Source: FEB-12 sp964503315 (GTDB taxonomy: Bacteria; Zixibacteria; MSB-5A5; GN15; FEB-12). Taken from it: a stretch of DNA of 64,000 bases. A program made the position numbers and the translations under genes. Of this stretch, positions 18,813 through 26,004 are shown one piece after another (within the stretch, counting starts at the first letter, position 1; each line of letters starts with the position of its first letter). The notes below the pieces were generated by a model. The model was not told where the DNA came from. It made no database searches and saw only the letters and a program-made list of their open reading frames with translations. The stretch covers positions 200,120-264,119 of the forward strand of contig CAZCZL010000003.1 of assembly GCA_964503315.1 (NCBI GenBank), written 5' to 3'.

Positions 18813-20198
18813 TTATGATGAAGATGTTACTTTGCCTTTAGCGCTGTCCTGGGTTGCGCCGCGGAGTCGCCGCATCAACCCTTTTTGCTTCAATCTATCA
18901 AAGAGGACCGCGGCGAGGATGACCAGGCCGAGGACAACTTTCTGCGTATAGGTTTCGATATTCGTGAGGTTCATGCCGTTCTGGATGACGGCGATGATAA
19001 ACGCTCCGATAAGTGTGCCGATGATCTTCCCCTCTCCCCCGCTCAGACTGGTACCGCCGACAACAACCGCGGCGATCACGTAGAGTTCGTACGTAAGACC
19101 ATATGTTGGCGCGCCGGATTTGAGTTGGGAGGCCATGATGATGCCGCCAAGTCCGGCCAACAGTCCGGAGAGGGTATATACAAACAATAGGACGCGGTTG
19201 ACATTAATACCGGCGAGGCGCGCGGCTTCTGGGTTTCCGCCGACGGCGTAGATGTAACGTCCGAGCAATGACCGTTCCATGACAACCCAGGCGAGAAAAT
19301 AGAGGAGGATCATCAACAGCACCGCAATCGGCAGGTCGAGAAGCGGCTCTGTGCCACGTCCGAGCCAAACAAAATTGTCGGGGAGCTGGTAGATCGGTTT
19401 TCCTTGCGAGATGATATAGGCGATACCGGCGGCAACCTGCATCATAGCGAGAGTGGCGATGAAGGGCGGTATCTTGAAGCCGGTGATCATCAGTCCGCTG
19501 AAGGCGCCAGTTAGACTGCAGACGACTAATGCGGCCAGACCGGCCATCAGAATGCCGAGAGTTGATATCTCTGTCCCGCCTAGTGTGCCGGCGACCCAGG
19601 CGATGACAACAGCTGAAAGCGCGATGAGGCTCCCAACCGACAGGTCAATGCCAGCCGTGATGATCACCATCGTCATGCCGATGGCAATGATGGCGATTAC
19701 AACTATCTGATTGGCGACATTGCGGAGGTTGTCGGCCAGCAGGAAAGTCGGCCAGTTTTGTTTGGGAGGGGTCAGGATCTGAGCGCCTGAGATCGGGCGG
19801 GAATCGCGAAACCCTTCCACAATCGGCCGGGTAGCATCGGTAGTAACGACGGCAATGACTGTGGGCCCGGTCGTGTCGCCAGATAGTTCGGTTCTCAATT
19901 CTGAAGGATCGCCAACGTATCCGGCGGCATTGTAGCCGGCAGAACGAAGCAGACGCTTCATCTCGTTAGCGAATTCGACCTCTGAAGGGTTCGTTCCAGA
20001 TAGAATGAGGACGCGTCCCTTTTGTGGGTAATGCGAGACCACTTCGCGGCTGAGAAGTTCGGCTCCTTCTTTACCGGTGGTTGTCTGTTCCGTGACGGTC
20101 AGAACGGAAAAGAGGATACAGAGCAGTATGAGGACAATGAGCATCCCATAGTCTGAGATAAAGCGAGTGACGACTGAGTCGCGTTTGGGATTGCTCAT
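18813..20198 (-). CDS. Rbs/Mgl-type sugar ABC transporter permease with extracytoplasmic insert
   Basis: 461 residues, against about 320-340 for RbsC-type permeases. A first membrane helix (~19-36) is followed by an extracytoplasmic segment of roughly 120 residues (38-160) that looks like an alpha/beta domain (GRVLILSG, FANEMKRLLRSAGY, PTVIAVVTT). The standard permease then resumes: NLRNVANQIVVIAIIAIGMTMV, GIDLSVGS and the conserved GGTSLSGGEG..GTLIGA loop that contacts the ATPase. It forms the channel of a sugar importer with the neighbouring ATPase and binding protein. Its ATG overlaps the ATPase stop (ATGA). The insert is the unusual part; it is in frame with normal codon usage, not a frameshift product. 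Confidence 0.93.
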   Translation of the reverse strand: MSNPKRDSVVTRFISDYGMLIVLILLCILFSVLTVTEQTTTGKEGAELLSREVVSHYPQKGRVLILSGTNPSEVEFANEMKRLLRSAGYNAAGYVGDPSELRTELSGDTTGPTVIAVVTTDATRPIVEGFRDSRPISGAQILTPPKQNWPTFLLADNLRNVANQIVVIAIIAIGMTMVIITAGIDLSVGSLIALSAVVIAWVAGTLGGTEISTLGILMAGLAALVVCSLTGAFSGLMITGFKIPPFIATLAMMQVAAGIAYIISQGKPIYQLPDNFVWLGRGTEPLLDLPIAVLLMILLYFLAWVVMERSLLGRYIYAVGGNPEAARLAGINVNRVLLFVYTLSGLLAGLGGIIMASQLKSGAPTYGLTYELYVIAAVVVGGTSLSGGEGKIIGTLIGAFIIAVIQNGMNLTNIETYTQKVVLGLVILAAVLFDRLKQKGLMRRLRGATQDSAKGKVTSSS

Positions 20199-21682
20199 AC
20201 GGCCATCGCCATGATCTGTTCCTGGGTTGCGGAGGCAACATCGGTGATCTCACCGCTGATCGCGCCTGCTTTCATTACCAATATTCGGTCGCACATACCG
20301 AGGATCTCGGGGAGTTCGGAAGATATTAGGAGAATGACCTTTCCTTCGGCGGCGAGCTTACGGATGAGCAGGTACATCTCAAATTTGGCGCCGACATCGA
20401 TACCGCGGGTCGGTTCATCGAAGATGATAACTTGCGAATCGACTTCGAGCCATCGCGCGACCAGCAGTTTCTGCTGGTTTCCCCCGGAGAGTGATTCGGC
20501 GCGCTGGTGCGGCGAGGAGACCTTTATCGCGAGCGACTGACGGTGCGCTTCAAAGCGGTCGGCCTCGGTCTTTAGGTCAAGAAGGCTCGCGCGAGACCAT
20601 CGCGCCACACTTGAAATAGAGAAGTTTTCGCGAGCCGTGGCGCAGAGGACCAGACCCTGTCCCTTGCGGTCTTCGGTGAGGAGGCAGATACCGGCACGGA
20701 TGGCGTCGCGGGGAGTCTCAATCTGGAGTTCTTTTCCGTCGAGCAAGACCTCGCCAGATGTTGCTTTATCGGCGCCAAATATCAGCCGGGCCATTTCAGT
20801 TCGACCGGCACCCATAAGTCCGGCAAAGCCGATGATCTCTCCTGCCCGGGCGGTGAACGAGATATCTTTCACTTTGCCGCTCGAGAGTGACGTGACCTGG
20901 AGACGGATCGCGCCAGGCGTGGCGGCGCCTTTTGGGAACTCGTCGTCGAGGGAGCGGCCGACCATCAACTCGATCAGCGTGCGACGGGACATACCGGCGG
21001 CATCATTTGTGGAGACGGTAACGCCGTCGCGCATGACCGTTATCCGGTCGGCGATCTCGAGGACCTCATCGAGCCGATGGCTGATAAAGAGAATGCCGAT
21101 CCCTTGCGCGGTGAGTTGGCGAAGAATGACAAAGAGGTTCTTCACTTCCCGAGGAGTCAGCGCGGCTGTCGGCTCGTCCATGATAAGGATGCGGGCATCA
21201 ACCAGCAACGCCCGCGCGATCTCCACAAGCTGCTGTTCGGAGACAGACAACGAGGAAACGCGGGTGTCGGGATGAAGGGTCAGGCCGAGGCGTTTCAGTA
21301 TCTCGCTCGCCCTATGCGATTCAGAGCCTGAATGAATGGCTCCCCACCGCGTCTGTTCGCGACCCAGAAAAAGATTGGCGGCAATAGAAAGGGACGGGAC
21401 GAGAGTGAACTCCTGATAAATAGCAACAATCCCGGCGCGGTGGGCATCGATAGGTGAGGCAAAGTGACGCTCGACTCCGTCTATCGTAATTGTGCCTTCA
21501 TCCGGCGTGTGAACACCAGTCAGGATCTTGATAAGGGTACTTTTGCCAGCTCCGTTCTCGCCGACCAGGGCATGGATCTCCCCTGCCTTCAGTTGTAATG
21601 AACCATGGGCAATAGCCTGCACGCCCGGAAATGCTTTGCGTAGTCCGGAGACCTGCAGGAGAATAGGTGAGTCTGTCTTCAC
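20195..21682 (-). CDS. Rbs/Mgl-type sugar ABC transporter ATP-binding protein
   Basis: 495 residues with two fused nucleotide-binding domains, the standard size for RbsA/MglA/XylG proteins. The first half has Walker A GENGAGKSTL (41-50), signature LSVSEQQLVEIARAL and Walker B RILIMDEPTAAL. The second half has the degenerate Walker A (GLMGAGRTEMAR) normal for this family, signature LSGGNQQKLLVARW and VIIFDEPTRGIDVG. It powers uptake through the adjacent permease. The start is GTG at 21682 with only a weak ribosome site; the gene follows the binding-protein gene by 30 bases and overlaps the permease start by four. The sugar carried is not evident from this subunit. Confidence 0.95.
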   Translation of the reverse strand: MKTDSPILLQVSGLRKAFPGVQAIAHGSLQLKAGEIHALVGENGAGKSTLIKILTGVHTPDEGTITIDGVERHFASPIDAHRAGIVAIYQEFTLVPSLSIAANLFLGREQTRWGAIHSGSESHRASEILKRLGLTLHPDTRVSSLSVSEQQLVEIARALLVDARILIMDEPTAALTPREVKNLFVILRQLTAQGIGILFISHRLDEVLEIADRITVMRDGVTVSTNDAAGMSRRTLIELMVGRSLDDEFPKGAATPGAIRLQVTSLSSGKVKDISFTARAGEIIGFAGLMGAGRTEMARLIFGADKATSGEVLLDGKELQIETPRDAIRAGICLLTEDRKGQGLVLCATARENFSISSVARWSRASLLDLKTEADRFEAHRQSLAIKVSSPHQRAESLSGGNQQKLLVARWLEVDSQVIIFDEPTRGIDVGAKFEMYLLIRKLAAEGKVILLISSELPEILGMCDRILVMKAGAISGEITDVASATQEQIMAMAV

Positions 21683-21712
21683 TGACTGCCCAACCAGTCG
21701 AACGTGATTCAG

Positions 21713-22675
21713 TTACTGAGCATCCGCCTTGGTAAAAAGACCGCACGGAATCAGGATTGTCGGCGGAACCTGATTTCCCGCGACATAGGTCGCAATCGCT
21801 TCGATCGTCTTGGCGCCGATCTCATGCGGCTTCTGGATGACATCAGCATATATCTTCCCGGCTTTGATAGCTTCGCGGGCTTCGGGGACGGCATCGAATC
21901 CGATGATCAAAACTTCCCCAAGCTTGCCGGCCTTTTCCACCGCGGCCAGCGCGCCGAGCGCGGAGTCATCGTTGATACCAAAGATCGCTTTGAGGTCGGG
22001 ATTGGATTGCAAGATATCTTCGGCGGTCCGAAACGCCTGATCTTTGACGCCGTGGCCGCTCAATTTCGCGACAATCTGGATACCCGGATGATTCGTGATC
22101 TCGTCTTCAAAACCTTTGACTCTCTGGATGACCGACTCAACTTCGGGGTGATCAATGATGGCGACCTTTCCTTGTCCGCCGAGCGCTTCGGCCATAGCCT
22201 GGGCAGCGAGCTTGCCACCGGCGATGTTGTCCGAAGCGATATGAGAGATGATCTTGACGCCTTCGGCGAGGCAGGCGATATCAGCGGTGAAGACCGGAAT
22301 GCCCGCATCGTTGGCGGCTTTGATGGCGGTGCCGATGGATCGGGAATCGGACGGTGAAACGATTATCGCATTGACCTTTTTGACGATGAAGTCCTGCAGT
22401 TGGTCTTTTTGCCGGGCGACATCGAATTCGCCTGCGGTGATGAGGAGGTCATAACCACGCGCGGCGGCAGCTTCGGTAAGACCAGCTTCAAGCTCCTGGT
22501 AAAAGGGATGTGTTCTCGTTAGCAGACTGACCCCAATGGTCAGTTTAACGGGCGCGACTGCTTTGTCGGCGGTCTGTCCCGTATCTGATTTCGAGCAACC
22601 GAGTGAACAGAGGAGGAAAGCACAGCTCAGCAGGAGAAAACCTGTGAGAGCGAACGAAGAGCATCGACTACGCAT
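21713..22675 (-). CDS. Sugar-binding lipoprotein of an Rbs-type ABC transporter
   Basis: 320 residues from ATG 22675, preferred over GTG 22690 because GGAG lies five bases upstream. The signal peptide ends at a Cys (LCSLGC, C27), so a lipoprotein is likely although the lipobox is not ideal. The mature part is a type 1 periplasmic binding protein (Peripla_BP_4): KLTIGVSLLTRTHPFYQELE, IIVSPSDSRSIGTAIKAAND.GIPVFTAD and AIFGINDDSALGALAAVEKA. RbsB-like proteins bind ribose, galactose, xylose and related sugars; here the downstream mannosidase and PNGase F suggest mannose or a small glycan piece, which is inference. It is the first gene of the operon running to 12866. Confidence 0.93.
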   Translation of the reverse strand: MRSRCSSFALTGFLLLSCAFLLCSLGCSKSDTGQTADKAVAPVKLTIGVSLLTRTHPFYQELEAGLTEAAAARGYDLLITAGEFDVARQKDQLQDFIVKKVNAIIVSPSDSRSIGTAIKAANDAGIPVFTADIACLAEGVKIISHIASDNIAGGKLAAQAMAEALGGQGKVAIIDHPEVESVIQRVKGFEDEITNHPGIQIVAKLSGHGVKDQAFRTAEDILQSNPDLKAIFGINDDSALGALAAVEKAGKLGEVLIIGFDAVPEAREAIKAGKIYADVIQKPHEIGAKTIEAIATYVAGNQVPPTILIPCGLFTKADAQ

Positions 22676-22759
22676 AGTGACTCCACGCACGGCAGTTGAG
22701 GGTCAGCAAGTGACCGGCGGGGTCGCATCTCCTGGCGAACCTTCCGCCGACCAGTCGGA

Positions 22760-22788
22760 ATCATAACACCAAAGCGCTAGCTTGGCAA
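22760..22788 (-). promoter_or_regulatory. Promoter and candidate operator of the N-glycan operon
   Basis: On the minus strand TTGCCA (22788-22783), a 17-base spacer and TATGAT (22765-22760) give a strong sigma70-type promoter about 80 bases before the first gene. The spacer contains two overlapping palindromes, GCTAGC and AGCGCT, in the string AAGCTAGCGCTTT. That layout would suit a LacI-type repressor, but no regulator gene is nearby and this part is speculative. Confidence 0.6.
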
Positions 22789-22852
22789 TCCCCAATGAGA
22801 TGCGCGGAAGAACTTCTTGCAGAAACCGCTCGCTGCCTCTACTTTATTTCGC

Positions 22853-24406
22853 ATGAAGAGACGCGGGACAGAGCCGGAGATTGCAATACCTGAGAGCGTG
22901 GACTCAGCCGGACGGGAACGAATGATCTGGTGGACATGTCTGGCACTCGGTTTGGTACTATTGGTTATCCACAATGTTCTGATCTCTCCCTGGATATTGG
23001 ATGATGCTTTCATCTCGTTCCGCTACAGCGAGAATTTCGCGAATGGTGACGGATTAGTATTCAATGTGGGAGAACGGGTCGAAGGATATACGACCTTTCT
23101 TTGGGTCTTTCTGTTAGGGATCGGACACTGGTTGGGGATGGAGACTATCTCATTGGCGAAAGTGTTGGCGTGGTTGTTCGTGCTGGGGAGCATTGGACTG
23201 GTGGCGTATAGCTACAAGTTCGCGAATTGCATGACCAGAACGTCTTCTGGAGTAGCGACCCTTTTCCTGTGTACCTGCGGAATCTTCACTCCCTGGCCGA
23301 GTTCTGGTATGGAGGTCACGCTTTTCGGGGGCCTGATCCTGAGCACACTTGCGCTGTATAGCTCGAAAAATGCCTTTGGCCCGACCAGACAATATCTGCT
23401 AGCGGGGATTTCCGCGACTTTGCTGGTGATGACGAGGCCGGAGGGTATCCTTCTGGTAGCAATACTGGGTCTGCATGCGGCCTATCGTTTCCTGATGAAC
23501 AAGGACCGAACGGTAGTTTGGTTCGTCATCTCGTTCGCAGCGATCTATGGCGCATATTTTCTGTGGAGGTATTCGTACTACGGATATCTGCTTCCGAATA
23601 CGTTCTACGCAAAGGTCGGTTCAAGCAGCGACCAACTCTTGCGTGGGCTGGTGTATTTGAAAGGGATGGGGATTCTAATCTGGCCAATGCTTTTGCTGGC
23701 AGTCGTTGCACTCTGGAGATCCACCCGTGAAGGAGCTCTGTTGCTGCGACTTTCCGCGATTTATTTGTTAGTCCATGTCATTTATATCTGGCTGGTTGGG
23801 GGGGACTGCATGCCGGCGTTTCGCTTCATAGCGCCACTCCTCCCGCTTCTGGCACTGCTGGCAGCAAGTGGAGTGATAGCAATTTCAAAGTGGAAAGCGG
23901 CGGCTGGGCTGGTTGTGTTGGTGGTCGCATTCAATCTTTACCAGATGCTTTTCGCCTTCAGCATTACTGGGCATATCAAAGCGGACAAGGTTGCTGCGCG
24001 TGGCAAAGAGGTCGGCCTCTGGCTGAAGGAGAATCTGCCGTCTGGCTCGCTGATAGCGACCAATACGGCCGGGACTATCCCCTATTATTCGGGTCTACCG
24101 GTAGTTGATATGCTGGGACTGAATGATGTTACGATCGCGCATCGCGCCGTGGCCGATATGGGGACTGGTCTGGCCGGTCATGAGAAAGGGGACGGCAGGT
24201 ATGTGCTGACGCGGAATCCCGCGGTCATCCAGTTCCACTCAAGTGTCGGTCGGCTCAAGCCAAGTTTCCGGAGCGATCGGGAGCTCTTCGAGATGCCTGA
24301 GTTTCACATGAAGTATCACGCGGTGGAAGTGATGATACCTTCGCTCGGCGAGTATGCGGTTTTCTACGTGCGTGACGACATCTCCCTCCCCTTCATGAAG
24401 AGGTAG
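22853..24406 (+). CDS. GT-C family membrane glycosyltransferase (AftB/ArnT-like)
   Basis: 517 residues from ATG 22853; a TTG at 22817 with a weak GGAAG upstream is the alternative start. The chain has roughly ten to twelve hydrophobic helices, starting with MIWWTCLALGLVLLVIHNVL. The first extracytoplasmic loop has the GT-C acidic motif (ILDDAFISFRYSENFANGDG) and GERVEGYTTFLW, a pattern shared with polyprenyl-phosphate sugar transferases such as AftB-like proteins. A soluble C-terminal part of ~150 residues follows the last helix. It probably moves a sugar from a lipid carrier to a cell-surface acceptor; donor and acceptor are unknown. It is divergent from the N-glycan operon and converges with the phosphatase gene. 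Confidence 0.85.
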   Translation: MKRRGTEPEIAIPESVDSAGRERMIWWTCLALGLVLLVIHNVLISPWILDDAFISFRYSENFANGDGLVFNVGERVEGYTTFLWVFLLGIGHWLGMETISLAKVLAWLFVLGSIGLVAYSYKFANCMTRTSSGVATLFLCTCGIFTPWPSSGMEVTLFGGLILSTLALYSSKNAFGPTRQYLLAGISATLLVMTRPEGILLVAILGLHAAYRFLMNKDRTVVWFVISFAAIYGAYFLWRYSYYGYLLPNTFYAKVGSSSDQLLRGLVYLKGMGILIWPMLLLAVVALWRSTREGALLLRLSAIYLLVHVIYIWLVGGDCMPAFRFIAPLLPLLALLAASGVIAISKWKAAAGLVVLVVAFNLYQMLFAFSITGHIKADKVAARGKEVGLWLKENLPSGSLIATNTAGTIPYYSGLPVVDMLGLNDVTIAHRAVADMGTGLAGHEKGDGRYVLTRNPAVIQFHSSVGRLKPSFRSDRELFEMPEFHMKYHAVEVMIPSLGEYAVFYVRDDISLPFMKR

Positions 24407-24419
24407 ATATACTTCACGA

Positions 24420-25709
24420 TCAGCCGAAACGAGCAATCAGCACGGTAATATCATCGGAGGGGGACTGCTTTCCGACAAAGGACGTAATATCTCCCAGGAT
24501 ACGCTCGACCCACTCTTTGGCGGTAGCACTGATGGTCGTACCAAAAAGCTGGACAAGACGCTCGTCACCGTACATCTCTTCCTTCTCATTCAGGGCTTCT
24601 GTCACCCCATCTGAGTAGAGACAAAGCGCTCGGATATCCTTCAGCGACACGGAAAGTACGCGGTAAGGTGAATCGGGAAGGATGCCGACCAGCAGGTCTG
24701 CATCGGAATGGCTTGAGACCTCGCCCTTGAGATTGAGAAAAAGCGGAACCAGATGGCCGGCGTTCACGAACTCAAATACCTGGCGATCTGTGTCAACTAT
24801 TCCGAAAAGTCCGGTCAGAAACTGACCGGGACGGGCGAACTGACAGATCAGGCGATTGAGCCGACTTGTCATGTCAGCAACATTGTTCTCCCCTTCGTAG
24901 GAAATCTGTGATCGAAGCACGGCCTGGGCATTGGCCATCAGCAACGAAGCCGGTGTCCCCTTGCCGGAGACATCGCCGACGGACAGAAAAAAGCGGTGGT
25001 CATCGATCTTCACAATGTCGAAGAAATCCCCTCCTACCTCCTTGGCCGGGATATTGACGCCGTGGATGTCAATTGCATCGGAGGTAACCGAAGATTTGGG
25101 GAGAAAGCCTTGTTGGATCGAGTGCGCCAGTTTGAGCTCTTCTTCCACCGCTCGGAGTTGCTGCTCTTTTTCGAAGAGTCTGGCATTTTCAATGACCTGA
25201 GCGGTCTGAACACCAACTATCGCTAAGAAGCGCTTATCGTTGTCGGTAAAGCCACCATCGGCCTTTTTGTTAAATAGCGCCAGGACCCCGATAAGTCCCG
25301 TGCGGGCCATGAGCGGCGCGGCCAGAATGGACTTCAACCCCAGCGCGTCGAAATCGATCCCCCGGAAGCGCTCATCAGTCATAGGGGTGTTGCAGACCAG
25401 CACGGTCTTGTTCTTGACCATCCATCCGGTCAGGCTAAGGTTCAGCCGGAGCGGAATACCGCCGGTGTCCGGGGTAAACTCCCTTACAAAGGTCTTGAAG
25501 TCTGCCGCGCCGGTCATATCCCCTTGCTGGAGAAGAAAGACTCCCCCCTGGACAGCGCCGACGCGCTTGAGGCAGTGGTCGAGGATCGACTGCGTGATGG
25601 AGTCGACCTTCATGGTCACATTGACCGCATTTGCGATCTGGTTGAGTGACGTCAACTCCTCGACCGCGCTTTTTAGGCGTTGCAGTTCGAGGTCACTTAT
25701 ATTCGGCAT
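24420..25709 (-). CDS. GAF domain SpoIIE-type serine phosphatase
   Basis: 429 residues from ATG 25709 (the frame is open to a TTG at 25736). A short coiled segment leads into a GAF domain (~25-190; TSLNQIANAVNVTMKVDSI, ILAAPLMARTGLIGVLALFNK). A linker with LAHSIQQGFLPKS precedes a PP2C-like SpoIIE phosphatase (~225-429) with the metal-binding acidic motifs EVGGDFFDI, VGDVSGKGTPA and CLYSDGVTEA. Proteins of this RsbU-like type dephosphorylate an anti-anti-sigma (STAS) partner in response to a GAF signal. No STAS or HPK-like anti-sigma gene is in the window, so its partner is elsewhere. No membrane helix is seen. Confidence 0.92.
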   Translation of the reverse strand: MPNISDLELQRLKSAVEELTSLNQIANAVNVTMKVDSITQSILDHCLKRVGAVQGGVFLLQQGDMTGAADFKTFVREFTPDTGGIPLRLNLSLTGWMVKNKTVLVCNTPMTDERFRGIDFDALGLKSILAAPLMARTGLIGVLALFNKKADGGFTDNDKRFLAIVGVQTAQVIENARLFEKEQQLRAVEEELKLAHSIQQGFLPKSSVTSDAIDIHGVNIPAKEVGGDFFDIVKIDDHRFFLSVGDVSGKGTPASLLMANAQAVLRSQISYEGENNVADMTSRLNRLICQFARPGQFLTGLFGIVDTDRQVFEFVNAGHLVPLFLNLKGEVSSHSDADLLVGILPDSPYRVLSVSLKDIRALCLYSDGVTEALNEKEEMYGDERLVQLFGTTISATAKEWVERILGDITSFVGKQSPSDDITVLIARFG

Positions 25710-25842
25710 CTGGTTTCTTCTGCTCCAATCTGGCAAGAAATTGCCCGGTACTGGATGGTATATATAGTTCCGGTGGAGTTCCCGCTACAACAATCACTCG
25801 GCAAGCAGGTCCGGAATTTCAGGGCCTAAGTCTCTAAAATAC

Positions 25843-25870
25843 TTGACTTTGTTGGTCCACGACCTATCTT
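25843..25870 (+). promoter_or_regulatory. Promoter of the TSP3/FG-GAP protein gene
   Basis: TTGACT (25843-25848), a 16-base spacer and TATCTT (25865-25870) lie about 135 bases before the ATG at 26005. The rest of this 295-base divergent gap holds nothing else I can name, apart from a weak minus-strand TTGTAG/TATATA pair (about 25793-25764) that could serve the phosphatase gene. Confidence 0.6.
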
Positions 25871-26004
25871 GTCATCAGGCAATACCTATACCTCGACCGT
25901 TCGGAATCCGGGAATCTCGCGGAGCCTGAGAAAGAACGGTCGCAATATACCGCACAACCACTATCGAAAGATTGTTGTCTCGCCAGAGCTGAAGGGGCCG
26001 CTAC

